From NCBI GenBank assembly GCA_027596035.1, contig JADGJA010000426.1:1-19151 (forward strand): 19,151 nucleotides of DNA, in the 5' to 3' direction. This stretch comes from Thoreauomyces humboldtii. Taxonomy: Eukaryota > Chytridiomycota > Chytridiomycetes > Spizellomycetales > Powellomycetaceae. The notes beneath the pieces are model-generated. The model was not told the origin of the DNA. It was given only the letters and a program-made list of their open reading frames with translations, and made no database searches. Below are positions 1-10,432 of this stretch, in pieces (position 1 is the first letter of the stretch; each line of letters begins with the position of its first letter). Both the position numbers and the translations under genes were made by a program.

Positions 1-667
1 CCCCCGATGGGGGTGGTCAGACGAGGGGTAGGGGAGCGGACGCGGAGAGATGGAACGAGGGTAAGAGCTTTTACCGGATCGGTTGGAATTCCCGAGGAGT
101 TCCACGCGCGCTTCCGTGTAGCTTTCGTTGAACTTTCGCTTTTCGAGGTTTTCGCACTCTTCGATGTGCTTTTGACAGAGTTCGAGGATCTCGCGTCGTT
201 GAGCGAGGTGCGCTTGCGCTTCCGGATCCTTCTTCTTCTGCAGAAGACGGGAAGCAGAGAGAGAGAGAGAGAGTGTGTCACTATGATGTGAACATCCGAT
301 GTGTCTGAAGGCCGACCTCGGTTCATCGCGAATCTATTGACATCCCGTCTTCCCCCAGACTCACCCTTCGTTCCTCTTTCCCGACCAGCTCGACCAACCT
401 CGCGCTCTGCTCCTTGAGTCCCCGGATGGCGACTCTTATCCGATAGCTCTTCTCTGCGCTCTCTGTGGTTGTCCCTCCCGTGCTCATCATGTCCTCCCGT
501 TCCTTGAGTTCCTGACGGACGGCCTTGACGTCAAGATGGATCCGCTTGCGCACGCGCGTGAACTCGTCGATCTTTTTCCCGTCGGCGCCTTCGTCCGCCA
601 CGGGTTCCGGAGCGCAGGCCTCGTACACCACCTGGAGACGCTTCATGGCGTCTCGCATGGAGGACAT
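1..667 (-). CDS. Coiled-coil protein, partial (3' end beyond window); possible SNARE-type N-terminal region
   Basis: Two exons are visible. Exon 1 is 667-365 (101 codons, ending on a GTGAGT donor) and exon 2 begins at 237 and stays open to base 1. The intron, 364-238, ends in a (CT)n tract and TGCAG. The 180 visible residues are mostly charged, heptad-like helix, for example the segments KKIDEFTRVRKRIHLDVKAV, AHLAQRREILELCQKHIEEC and ENLEKRKFNES. A Ser/Pro-rich linker then runs to the edge. A three-helix bundle followed by a linker resembles the N-terminal half of SYP7-like Qc-SNAREs, but I see no SNARE motif or membrane anchor because the gene is cut off, so that idea is weak. The start at 667 is the first Met of the open frame. 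The gene is transcribed away from CFAP20 across a shared upstream region. Confidence 0.7.
256..273. repeat. (AG)n microsatellite inside an intron
   Basis: Nine AG units. On the minus strand this is a (CT)9 tract lying just upstream of the 3' splice site of the left-edge coiled-coil gene, so it also serves as its polypyrimidine tract. Similar short tracts occur at 869-881 (TC) and 2430-2445 (AG). Confidence 0.9.
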
Positions 668-1344
668 GGTGGGCGAGAGGCGAACGGCGGGGTGTCAAAA
701 GGCGGGCAAGGGGCCTGGGGGTCGAGTTGGGATGGAGGTCGGAGGGATGAGCGGGACGAGCGGATGGACGATGACGGGGTGGACTCTCAAGTTCAGGAAC
801 TAGTCGGAAGTGCTCTCTGCTGAGACTTTGCTTGCTGAACGTACTAGATATCCGCTTCCGATGGGTTTCTCTCTCTCTCTCCTGCCTCCTTTGTCCCAGT
901 CCTGCCTGGTCGTTCTTCGCCGTTGAGGGAAGTGACGGTGTATTAGTACAGTAGCCTCCTGCAGTAACGAGGGTGCGAGCTGTCCGACAGCGGGGATCTC
1001 CCTCCTCTCTTTTTCTTGCTTATGTCATCCATTACGCGCAAACGCTCTTTTTCGGACTCCTCTGCGTTGGCCAAAAGACCCACCATTCCCCCAACACATC
1101 CTCCCGAGCATTTCCAGGCCAAAGGTCCACTCGACGAACTCTTCAGTCTTCGTTCCCAGCAGAGCGGATCCATCCACCCACTCCACCCTCAGCTCAGCGC
1201 ATCTACCGCACCAGTCAGTCGTACAAAGGAGTTCAGCTGGTCCTGCTCCCTCGCTCCGCGCAGTCCCGCTCCGTTTCGAACCCCGCTCATCACTCTACCA
1301 CGACGAGAAGACGAAGCCATACCTCTCGACCTTGACCGTCCACC
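668..1344. promoter_or_regulatory. Shared divergent 5' region between the coiled-coil gene and CFAP20
   Basis: This 677 bp stretch separates two genes transcribed away from each other, so it should hold both promoters. I see no clear TATA box. It carries a TC microsatellite at 869-881 and pyrimidine-rich sequence towards CFAP20, which is usual for transcript leaders. A 115-codon ATG frame (1022-1369) runs through it and overlaps the CFAP20 start codon in another frame. That could be an upstream ORF or chance. Confidence 0.5.
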
Positions 1345-2148
1345 ATGTTTCGCAACACCTTCCAGGTGAGATCCACCGGCATGTCAATTCCTCGTCATCC
1401 CTGTCCCCATTTTAGCCGATACTCACCCTGTTTTCCACTGCTCCTCCCGCGACAGTCGGGGTTCCTCTCGATTCTCTATAGCATCGGGAGCAAGCCGCTC
1501 CAGATCTGGGACAAGAAGGTTCGAAACGGTCACATCAAGCGCATCACCGACAACGACATCCAGTCCTCGGTCCTCGAGATCATCGGCACCAACGTCTCCA
1601 CCAACTTCATCACCTGTCCAGCTCAGCAGCAGAGGACCCTGGGAATCAAGTTGCCCTTCCTGGTCATGATCATCAAGAACCTGAAAAAGTACTTCACCTT
1701 CGAGGTCCAGGTCCTGGACGACAAGAACGTCAGGAGGAGGTTCAGGGCTAGCAACTATCAGGTAAAATTGTTCAGAGGATGAAAGAGCCACGGGGCTTTC
1801 TTCCTCGAATGACCGTCATCCATCCATCGACTCATCAGTTCCAATTATCAAACTCACACTCCCTCCGTCCTTGTTTTTTTTTTCCTTTTCTTTCCCCAGT
1901 CGACGACCCGAGTCAAACCCTTCATCTGCACGATGCCGATGCGTCTCGACGACGGTTGGAACCAGATCCAGTTCAACCTCTCCGACTTCACCCGTCGCGC
2001 CTACGGCACCAACTACATCGAGACCCTCAGGGTCCAGATCCACGCAAACTGTCGCATCAGGAGGATCTACTTTTCCGACAGGCTCTACTCGGAGGAGGAG
2101 CTCCCCGCAGAGTTCAAGCTCTTCCTGCCCATCCAGAAGCAGGCTTAG
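1345..2148 (+). CDS. CFAP20: Cilia- and flagella-associated protein 20 (CFAP20/BUG22)
   Basis: Three exons, 1345-1365, 1456-1761 and 1900-2148, all joined in phase 0, give 191 residues; the human protein is about 193. The start MFRNTFQ, preceded by CCACC, matches the family start. Near-invariant stretches follow, such as [40 protein letters not shown], the basic [10 protein letters not shown] and the C-terminal segment around [17 protein letters not shown]. The second intron (1762-1899) has a long T-rich tract before CCCCAG. CFAP20 is a small all-beta protein of the axonemal doublet inner junction, where it helps seal the B-tubule to the A-tubule, and it affects tubulin modification in cilia. 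It is normally kept only by organisms with cilia or flagella. A TTLL gene lies directly downstream on the same strand. Assignment is essentially certain. Confidence 0.97.
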
Positions 2149-2746
2149 AGGGACGGGAGACGGGAGAGGAGGGAAACACAAAAAAAAGGAGAGGGGAAAA
2201 GCGGTCGTCGGCCTCGATGTTTGGAGAAAGAACGATGGAAAGAGGCTCTCTTTTTTCCCGCTGGCCATGTGTCGAGAGGGGCTTTGGATACCAACCCTTG
2301 GATACCTGTCTCATGAAGGAAGCCGATTTGAGCCGGACATGCCGGATGCCAATACCGAGAGAGGCAAACACTTCCCTCGCATGCGATTTTAGAAGTACAT
2401 GTGTATCAAGTGGGCCCCAGAACATAAACAGAGAGAGAGAGAGAGTTCACTGAAAAGTAAGGGTTGTGAAGCCAACCTTTCGGAACGTGTCCCTGTACTC
2501 GCTCACTTGGAGGGTATTGAAGCATGTACGAACACTCAGCATTCCTTGTCAAGGACCACGACCTGTTTGTCGACTTGACCTGTCCCGCCCTTTACTGCGC
2601 GGTACCGCTCTGGTACGAGGGAGCAGTGGCTGTGAATGTTCATCTTCAAATCCTCTCACGCGCGCAGTCCCGACACAGCAAGCTATCGAACTCGTCCTCA
2701 AACGCTCGCGACTTCCCACTTCAGGCCGCAGGCAGACGGAAGGGGC
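2149..2746. other. Intergenic: CFAP20 3' end and TTLL 5' region
   Basis: About 600 bp. After the CFAP20 TAG there is a purine-rich stretch with an A8 run, then an (AG)8 microsatellite at 2430-2445. The TTLL reading frame is open upstream to an ATG at 2636, so part of 2636-2746 could be coding. No other gene is seen. Confidence 0.5.
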
Positions 2747-4636
2747 ATGGCGACCACGGCATCACGAGAAGGTGACGTCCCACCATTGGCATCTCACTCG
2801 GCAGAGGACCAAACCGTCCCTCGAAAGTACTACATACTGGCAGACACGGGTCCGTCCGCCGTCCGCGACGTCCTCGAAGCCGAAGGTATCCGGACCCATT
2901 CCTCGCATCCAGGCCCCTTCCCACGATTTCATCCTCCTGGCCATAATCTCATCAGTATCTTCTGGTTACATGAAGGATGGCTGCCATACATCCCCTCCCA
3001 ATCCCCCTACTGGAACCTCTGGTGGAAAGGATCTCGGTTCCTCAAATCCGACTACGCCGACCTGACATCCTACCAACGTCTGAACCACTTTCCCCGCACC
3101 ACGGCCCTGACCCGCAAGGACTCGCTCTACCGTCTCCTTCGAACCATGAGAGGCATCTACGGCGTCAGTCACTTTGATTTCGTGCCGGAGACCTGGAGTC
3201 TGCCGAACGATTACACAAAGTTCGTCAAAGTGTACGCCGACGAGGAGTTCGATGGACGAGGGAGACGGAGGGGGATGTGGATCTGCAAGCCGGCGGATCA
3301 GAGTAGAGGGAGGGGCGTGTTCGTCTTCAGGGAGCTGGGGGCGTTGATGTATGAGGGAAAGTGAGTTCGAAGGGTGCACGGGGGAATCGAGACGAAAAGG
3401 AAAGCTGAACGTGCCCCTTTTTTCGGCGTCTCCAAGTGCGGTCCTTCAACGGTACATCGGAAATCCGCTACTCATCTCGGGATACAAGGTGGGGTCGAGA
3501 GCATCGGGAAAAGGGACATAGGGATGCACTGACCCTTGACTCCCCTGTCGGCAGTTCGACATGAGATGGTAAGCTCCATCTTCGTCTCTCCAAAACCAGT
3601 GCGAAGCGCGGTTCCCCGACACTTCCACTCGCAGCTACGTAGTGGTCCGATCCTACTCTCCGCTTGTCATCTACAACTATCACGAAGGTCTAGCCCGGTT
3701 CGCGACGCATCCCTACACACCGACAGACGACTCGAACATCTACGCTCATCTGACCAACACGTCCATCAACAAGTTCTCACCGTGGCTGTCTCACGAGAAG
3801 GAGGAGGTCGGAGCAGGGTGCAGATGGACGTTCGGACGACTGAGGAAGTGGTTCGAGGCGTGTGGGATCGATGGGGAGAGGGTGTGGAGGAGGATCCATG
3901 GGACCATCGTGAGCACGCTGCTGCCTATCGCCGCGGAAGTGCCGAGTGTCCCGGATGGTTGCTTTGAGCTCTACGGATTCGGTAGGTGGTTTCACTCCGA
4001 TGAGAGTGCGAGTGAGCAAAAGGGGAACTCGGACCGGCTCATCTGGGTTCCTTCTAGACATCTTGCTGGACGATGCTCTCAAGCCATGGCTTCTCGAAGT
4101 CAACTTCGGTCCCGCCCTCTCGCTCGACACGGACGTTGACGTCGAAGTCAAGAAGGTAGAATCTTCATATTTCCTCTTTTAGCCCACTTTTTTTGTTTTT
4201 GGTCAACTTCGCAAATCTGACCACTCCTCGTCCACATCCCCACGGCAGCCTCTCATCCGCGACATCCTGAAACTCACCGCCATCTCTCCTGCCGACCTCG
4301 CACAGGCGCAACGCGACGCCCACATCGCGTCCCTACCAGCTCGTCGACGACCTTCCTCCGCTAGCAGCATCCGAGCATCCACGCCCAGTCGATCTAGACC
4401 TAGCATCGTCAAGCATCCAGTGGCGCCACAATGGGTCGGCGGGTTGGAGAGGATCTTTCCGTTCAACGAGACGACGAGTTTGTTGAGCAGGACGCCGTTG
4501 ACGGTTGGAAAGGTAAGGTTTCCCAGAGGGGGAATCGCGGGGTGACTGCCTGGGATTGCGGCTGATGGGTGTGATGTGGTTGCAGCCCCCGTTGAAAAAG
4601 GTCATGCAGGAAGTTAAAAAAGTGTTGCTAGATTGA
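2747..4636 (+). CDS. Tubulin tyrosine ligase-like protein, TTLL2-type (probable tubulin polyglutamylase)
   Basis: Seven exons: 2747-3360, 3437-3488, 3555-3568, 3635-3981, 4058-4155, 4249-4512 and 4586-4636. They sum to 1440 nt, giving 479 residues; starting at the in-frame ATG at 2636 would add 37. TTL-family ATP-grasp motifs run in order: LNHFPRTTALTRKDSL, PNDYTKFV, WICKPADQSRGRG (nucleotide-binding Lys), VLQRYIGNPLLISGYKFDMR, AHLTNTSINK, and the metal-binding LKPWLLEVNFGPALSLD with Glu356 and Asn358. GLERIFPFNET lies near the C-terminus. LPNDYTKFV, GCRWTFGRL and LEVNFGPALSLD are closest to what I know of TTLL2. The family adds amino acids, usually glutamate, to tubulin tails in axonemes. 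Exon 3 is only 14 nt, between two 66-nt introns. The 3' splice site of intron 1 is AAG. The gene converges on otubain with about 205 bp between stops. Confidence 0.93.
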
Positions 4637-4841
4637 TGGATGCCCCATTCTGTTTCAAAACCGGAGACAGTTCTGAGTCCCACACTGTTCTACCGGATCA
4701 CAACTCCCAAAATAGATGACTTCTTCTTGCTAGTGCTCGAACACAGCTAATCACTGTCTCCAAGAAGAGAAGAGATACGAAATTCTCCCGTTCAGACCGG
4801 AATCGGCAGACCTCCCGCCACCATCCTTCCCGTCATGTGTT

Positions 4842-5915
4842 CTACTTTGGATATATGATATCGTAGTGGCCTGGCCTGAACAAAAGTTCGACCTGCAGTG
4901 GCGTCTTCCCTCCGGCGGGAACATCCAGTGGAACAAGAGGCGATATTTCATGCCAGTTGATCGCTCCGTCGGTAGTGGCAGACGCATCCAGGTTCCCGAT
5001 TCGGATGTCCACGCCCAACGCGGTCGCTATGGCCACGATATGTGGTTGGTCGGCTTCGATGTTCACTAGCGCAAGCAAGAGGCGTCAAACCGTCAAATGC
5101 AAGTTAGGACGTTCCGTGTACAGGGCTATACTTACTTGGCTCTACTTGCGACGCGATGAAGTCGTTCAGTGATGGGTAGCTGTCCAAAATGAAGGCTTCG
5201 AAGAGGTCTCGGTGCTGCAACGAGATTCACGTCAGACGGAACCATGGATACGATCAAGCTGCGAGGGAAGTGTCCACGTACGTTCTTCAGAACCGCCGCC
5301 GTGACCAATCGCAACCAGCACACGGTCCCGTCTCCTCCCGCCTCGGCCGCATCTCCACTCTCTACAGCCTCCTCGAACATCTCCGCAAAGTCAACCAGCA
5401 GATGAAGATCGTAACCCGCTTCTTCGACCAGTTTCCTCGCGTCTTTCATCCTCCTGATGACCACCGTAGCCCACGCCGGATCGTCCTTTTTCGCAGCCGT
5501 AATGAGCTCGCAGTACCGAAAAGCGACGGCACGGTAGAAGCAGTTTCCGTCACGACGGGTGCGACGGAGTGCAGAGTGGGTGGATGCGAGGGAGGAGATC
5601 TTTGCTGGAGCGGTCGAGTGGCCATGTTGGTATTCCTGATGCCAGAAGACATGAGTTTCTGGGTTCCTTCCCCTTCAGAGAATGACTCTGCTCTTGAACT
5701 TGCACACTCACTGCGGCGAGTTCATCGAAGCCGGTGGGTGGTCCCACGAGGTCTGCTTCCGCGTGGGAAGCCTTGACGCTCTTTTCGAAACGCAAGATCT
5801 CTTCGTCGCTGGGTCGCGACGTGTCGTCGATGGCGAGTGCTGCTGATGGGATATGAGATGCCGTGGCCTCCGAGGAGACCGGATCGATCTTTGGCAAGTC
5901 AGACATGTTCTTCAA
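4842..5915 (-). CDS. Otubain (OTU-family deubiquitinase, OTUB1-like)
   Basis: Four exons on the minus strand: 5915-5712, 5635-5282, 5214-5136 and 5065-4842. They total 861 nt and give 286 residues; human OTUB1 is about 271. The catalytic loop RRDGNCFYRAVAFRY supplies Asp97 and Cys100, and FRPGHYDIIY near the C-terminus supplies His279. VEPMNIEADQPHIVAIATAL joins across the third intron and matches the otubain QxVEPM...HIIALAQAL region. The N-terminal 60 or so residues are less conserved and Ser/Glu-rich. Met1 at 5915 or Met4 at 5906 could be the start. Otubains cleave isopeptide-linked ubiquitin chains, OTUB1 preferring Lys48 linkages; that preference is family knowledge and not visible here. 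Introns are 76, 67 and 70 nt. The gene diverges from gamma-COP. Confidence 0.95.
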
Positions 5916-6226
5916 CTATGCTTGAAGGGGGGCTTATGTTGCTGTAATAGCTGAATGTCAGATGTCGAAGCCAAAGAGGAATGGCGCGTGGTGGCTTTTG
6001 CTGCTGAACTGCCGGTCCCCTCTGGCGGTCTGCGGCTCACGGTTGCCATTTGCGTAGACTTGCACTCGATCGTCCCAAAGCTCCACCGACGCACCAGCCT
6101 CAGCATCGGACGTCTACAGCAAAGTCTCGTATACAGCTAGAGGGAGCAGTCTCTGGGCACCATCCTTCTCTCTCATCGTCTGCGCAACAACACCTCCCTC
6201 CAGTCAACTTTTGACTCACGCGCGCC
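5916..6226. promoter_or_regulatory. Shared divergent promoter region of otubain and gamma-COP
   Basis: A 311 bp gap between two genes transcribed apart. It is the only upstream space for either housekeeping gene, so both promoters should sit here. I see no TATA-like box or repeat. Short open frames cross it, without family resemblance. Confidence 0.5.
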
Positions 6227-9200
6227 ATGAACGTCGGCAAGAAGGACGAGGATTCTGGTGGTGCGAGTTCCCTTGCAACCTGCCGGCGTCATGAGCACGG
6301 GAACTGATGCTTCGCTGGAACAGATGCGGGACTCTTCTATCATATCGACAAGAGCACGGTGTTGCAGGACGCCCGCGCGTTCAACGAAGCGCCGATAAAC
6401 CCGCGGAAATGCAGGCTCATCTTGACGAAGATTGTCTTCCTTCTTTACCAATCCGAGACATTCCAAACAAAGGAGGCCACAGAGACGTTCTTCTCCATCA
6501 CGAAGCTGTTCCAGTCGCAGGATGTATGGGCCGGATAGGAAGCACAAATGGAGATTTCCTAGGAAGGGATCCCAGGCAGAGAGCTTTTACTAACCTGACC
6601 TCTGACTCCCTGTAGACTCCCTTGCGTCAGATGGTCTACCTTCTCATCAAGGAGCTTTCGGGCATCGCGGAGGATGTGATTATGGTGACGCAGAGTCTGA
6701 TGCGCGACATGAACGCCAAATCGGACGTCATCTACCGCGCGAACGCCATCCGAGCGCTAGCCCGCATCACGGATAGTTCCATGCTCCAGGCCATTGAGCG
6801 GTTCATCAAACAGACCATCGTGGACAAAAGCCCAGCTGTCTCGTCCGCCGCTCTCGTGTCCTCCTTGCATCTCTTCAACGCAAACAAGGAGGTGGTGCGG
6901 CGGTGGGCCAACGAGGTCCAGGAGGCCGTCAACAGCAAAGGCTCGATAACACAGTACCACGCTCTTGGTCTGATGTATCAGATCAGGCAGCATGACCGTA
7001 TGGCGGTGATCAAGCTGGTTCAGAACTACTCGAAGGGCTCGCTACGGTCGCCTCTTGCTTACTGCATGTTGATCCGATACGCGTGCAAGATTATGGAGGA
7101 TGAGGACCCAGGGTGAGTCGAGGAAGGATCGGGCTTGACATATAGCTGAAGTCCAAACTAAACCGTTTTTATTAGATCGCGCTCGCTTTATGACTTGCTG
7201 GAGGGCTGGCTCCGACACAAGCACGATATGGTTGTATACGAAGCTGCGCGCGCCATATGCAACTTGAGAGACGTGACGATGAAGGAGCTGTTCCCTGCTG
7301 TTGCTGGTTGGTGATTTTCGACCACGCTCGGAAAGTGGACTCTTTGCTAATTCGCCGAATCACCACAGCTCTTCAGCTTATGTTGGTCAACCACAAGCCT
7401 ACGCTGCGCTTCGCGGCCATTCGCACCCTCAATAACCTCGCACTCAGCCATCCCGTTGCGGTATTCCCATGCAATCTGGACATGGAAAATCTGATCACCG
7501 ACCCAAATCGCAGCGTTGCCACTTTTGCCATCACTACGTTGCTCAAGGTATGCCTGGCCTTTTCAGAATTCTGCGGAAGAGCAGGATGCTCATGTCGCTT
7601 TTCAAGACTGGCAACGAAGCGAGTGTGGATCGTCTTATGAAGCAAATCACCGGCTTTATGAACGAGATTTCGGACGAGTTCAAAGTCATTGTCATCGAGG
7701 CCATCCGATCACTTTGCCTGAAGTTCCCAGCGAAACAATCCCTTATGCTAAACTTCCTTTCCAACGTGTTGCGAGACGAGGGTGGCTACGAGTACAAGCG
7801 TGCTATCGTAGAAGCCATCTTTGACATCGTCCACCATATCCCCGAGTCTAAGGAGTTTGGTATGTGAGCTTCCGAGATTCGAGCGCTTAAGGAAAATCCT
7901 CACATTTTGATTGTTCCCACTTAAGCCCTCTCCCATCTTTGCGAGTTTATCGAGGACTGCGAATTCAACAAACTTGCGGTCCGCATCCTTCATCTTCTGG
8001 GCACCGAGGGACCGAAAACCCCCAAGGCGAGCAAATACATCCGCTACATCTACAACCGGGTTATTCTAGAGAATGCGACAGTGCGTGCGGCGGCGGTAAC
8101 GGCTCTCGCTCGCTTTGCGGTCAACCTTCCCGAGATGCGGGATCGCGTCAAGATTCTTCTCAAGCGATGCCTGGACGATAACGAGGACGAGGTCCGCGAT
8201 CGTGCCATCATGTATTTGCGGATCATAGAGAGTGACGAGCTTTGTCGAAAATACGTCGCGAACGGTATGAACTTCGAGCGTCACCGTCTCGTAAGCCTAG
8301 CAAGGTTCTGATAAACTCCAATTCTTTGCTCGTTTACAGATACGTCGTATAGCTGGGCATCTCTAGAACGAAACCTTGTGCATTATCTGAACAACGAGCC
8401 TGCGCATGCGCAACCGTTTGACATATCTAGTACTCCCGTGGTGACGAAGGAACAAGAGAACGCGGAAAAGTCACGTGAGTCAACGCGGATCTTCCGATCG
8501 CTTTGCTCTTATTGAAAGGCTCATTTTCCTGTTCTTGTAGGCGCGATTGCCGAGGTGACCGAGCTTGCCTCTCCAGCAGTGCGCGGCGCACCGGGCGGTG
8601 GTTCAGCCGGCGCCGGCGCTGGAGCGTCCAGTCACAGTGGAGGAGCCGCTTCGTCCTCCGGGGACGCCCAGGCCCGTTATGCGGCCGCGATAGAGAAGCT
8701 GCCCGAGCTCTCCAACCTTGGTCCTCTGTTCAAATCGTCGGCTCCCGTGGCGCTCACAGAGTCCGAGACGGAGTACGTCGTGACGGCCATCAAGCACGTG
8801 TTCGCCGAACACGTCGTGTTCCAGTTCGACTGTCGAAACACCCTGAACGACTCGGTGCTCGAAAAGCTCGACATCATCCTCAAGCCCACGGACGAGGAAG
8901 AGGTTGCGGAACTGACCCACCAGCTCAGCGTCCCCATCCCAAAGCTCGCCTACGACGCTCCTGGTACAGCCTACGTCGTCTACCAGCGGCTCAACGGTGC
9001 CTGTCCCACCGCCACATTTGCGAGCTCCCTACAGTTCTTCGTCAAGGACTGCGATCCCGCTACCGGAGAGGTGGACGAGGGAGAGGGCTACGAGGACGAG
9101 TACCAGATCGAGGACCTGGAACTCGTGGTCGCCGACTATGTCCTTCCTACTTATGTGCCTGACTTCAAGCGCGCTTGGGAGGATGCTGGAGAGGCCACCG

Positions 9201-9570
9201 AGGTCGTCGAGACGTATCAGCTTACCAACGTCGCCAACATCAAGGGTAAGGAAAATTCTTCAAGAGACGTTCCTTTCATTCCATAACTTCTTGCTGATAT
9301 CCTCGTTTCCCTTCTTGTTCCTCTCTCTCTCTCTCAGCCGCGACGGTGAACCTCCTCGCCGTGCTGGGCATGTTCCCGGCCGAGGGATCGGACAGCGTGG
9401 CCGACAAGGCCACCACGCACGCCCTCCTCATGGGCGGTGTGTACGTCGGAGGGGCAAAGGTGCTCTCGCGATGCCGGATGGTGATCGGTGGAGACGGAGT
9501 CACGGTCGAGGTGGCAGTACGGTGCAAGGACGAGGAGGTGGCGAGGAGGATGGTGGATGCGGTTTGTTAA
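6227..9570 (+). CDS. COPG: Coatomer subunit gamma (COPI coat, gamma-COP/Sec21)
   Basis: Ten exons: 6227-6260, 6324-6523, 6616-7112, 7176-7306, 7369-7547, 7607-7859, 7926-8264, 8340-8474, 8541-9245 and 9338-9570. They total 2706 nt and give 901 residues, against about 874 in human COPG1. The HEAT-repeat trunk carries family stretches such as [39 protein letters not shown] text, [14 protein letters not shown] and EFIEDCEF. A Gly/Ala/Ser linker (about 8588-8680) leads to the appendage, about residues 642-901, starting [20 protein letters not shown]. Gamma-COP pairs with zeta-COP in the adaptor half of coatomer and binds Arf1 and cargo on Golgi vesicles. The first exon is tiny: GTGCGA at 6261 or GTGGTG at 6258 could be the donor, changing one residue. 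Intron 5 ends in AAG. The other nine introns are 62-92 nt. Confidence 0.96.
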
Positions 9571-9724
9571 TTTTAGGGGTTTAGAGACCACCCCCGGCTT
9601 GAATTTCAAAATTAAACGCAAAATCACGTAACATTCTTTCCGGCTCGTCATTCAGAAAAATGACTGTGGATATCATGAGGGCATTGAGGGATGATGGACG
9701 CTTCTACGTAGTGTCTAGGCGAGA

Positions 9725-10231
9725 ATGCTACTCAAGGGCCTGTACTGCCTGCTTTCGTGGCTGATACTACCCCCCCGTATTCATCTGTGGTCATGCAAAC
9801 CGTATTCATGCGGAGCTTTCCTGGGCCTTTCCGAGGGAAGGCTGTCGAGGTCCATGGGGCCTTTCCGGAACGAACGTCGACATGCCTACCGCAAGTGTGA
9901 GAATACCACTCACCAGGAAATGGTTCCGTGGAACCTCGGGACTTTGAGTCGGTTCGCTTCCTATCGGGTGCGCTATGTGGACAGCTTGGAGAGCGTTGTC
10001 AACAAGCATGAACTTTTGGCAAGCATAGTATTCTGGGCTATCATCGGCCGGTTGGACAGCTGCCTCCTGATGGTTGCTGCACATTCGCGGCACACTTGTC
10101 GAAGCGAGCGAATCTTTCAGGTGCTCGTTCCTCTAGCTGATACTGCGCGTTACCAGGCAGTGCTTGTCTCATGTCCGGTCGCCCTGACCGACATTCCTAT
10201 CAATAAAGGTCTTCCTGACGCATTTCCATAG
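9725..10231 (+). CDS. Open reading frame of unknown status (168 codons)
   Basis: An ATG frame of 168 codons downstream of gamma-COP. No family is recognised. Composition is odd (many Cys, Trp, Ser and Arg), and the minus strand is also open over 10093-9806, so this may be chance or a relic. Its TAG ends exactly at the left arm of the inverted repeat at 10231. The flanking 9571-9724 holds the A/T-rich 3' region of gamma-COP. Confidence 0.15.
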   Translation: MLLKGLYCLLSWLILPPRIHLWSCKPYSCGAFLGLSEGRLSRSMGPFRNERRHAYRKCENTTHQEMVPWNLGTLSRFASYRVRYVDSLESVVNKHELLASIVFWAIIGRLDSCLLMVAAHSRHTCRSERIFQVLVPLADTARYQAVLVSCPVALTDIPINKGLPDAFP

Positions 10232-10394
10232 CACAAGTCAGGTCCAAGTTTTCCTGAACATTGCGGCTCAGCTACCAGCGCCCCGGGTCAATCTGGCAAT
10301 AGACATCCGCCTGTACATTCGCCTTGTACGCCAGATATACCTGGGGCGCTGGTAGCTGAGCGCAATGTTCAGGAGAACTTGGACTTGACTTGTA
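10231..10394. repeat. Imperfect inverted repeat (foldback), arms about 54-67 nt
   Basis: Left arm 10231-10284 and right arm 10343-10394 are reverse complements apart from about four differences, including one extra G. The outer 10 bases are ACAAGTCAGG against CCTGACTTGT-like sequence, and the inner ends read CTACCAGCGCCCC and GGGGCGCTGGTAG. Weaker pairing continues inward through TCTGGC and GCCAGA, leaving a loop of about 30 nt. It sits between the ends of a plus-strand frame (stop at 10231) and a minus-strand frame (stop at 10433). Confidence 0.9.
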
Positions 10395-10432
10395 CTGGAG
10401 TCTTATTATGAGAAGGAAGAAAGCCCCTCCGA

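Noticed and set aside
1816..2268. 150-codon minus-strand frame over CFAP20
   Set aside because: Antisense shadow of a clearly conserved CFAP20 exon; low-complexity Ser/Pro/Leu composition.
3777..4151. Minus-strand frame opposite TTLL exons 4-5
   Set aside because: Shadow of conserved TTLL coding sequence, with no family resemblance.
4634..4750. Possible readthrough of the TTLL TGA stop (open to 4750)
   Set aside because: The TTLL product already has the expected end, and the extension shows no conserved sequence; TGA reassignment is not supported elsewhere.
8503..9162. 219-codon Arg-rich plus-strand frame in gamma-COP
   Set aside because: Out-of-frame reading of gamma-COP exon 9; Arg/Ser-rich as expected from GC-rich codons.
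10231..10394. Bacterial-type terminator or CRISPR-like unit
   Set aside because: The genome is eukaryotic with spliceosomal introns, there is no repeat-spacer periodicity, and the stem is far too long for an intrinsic terminator.
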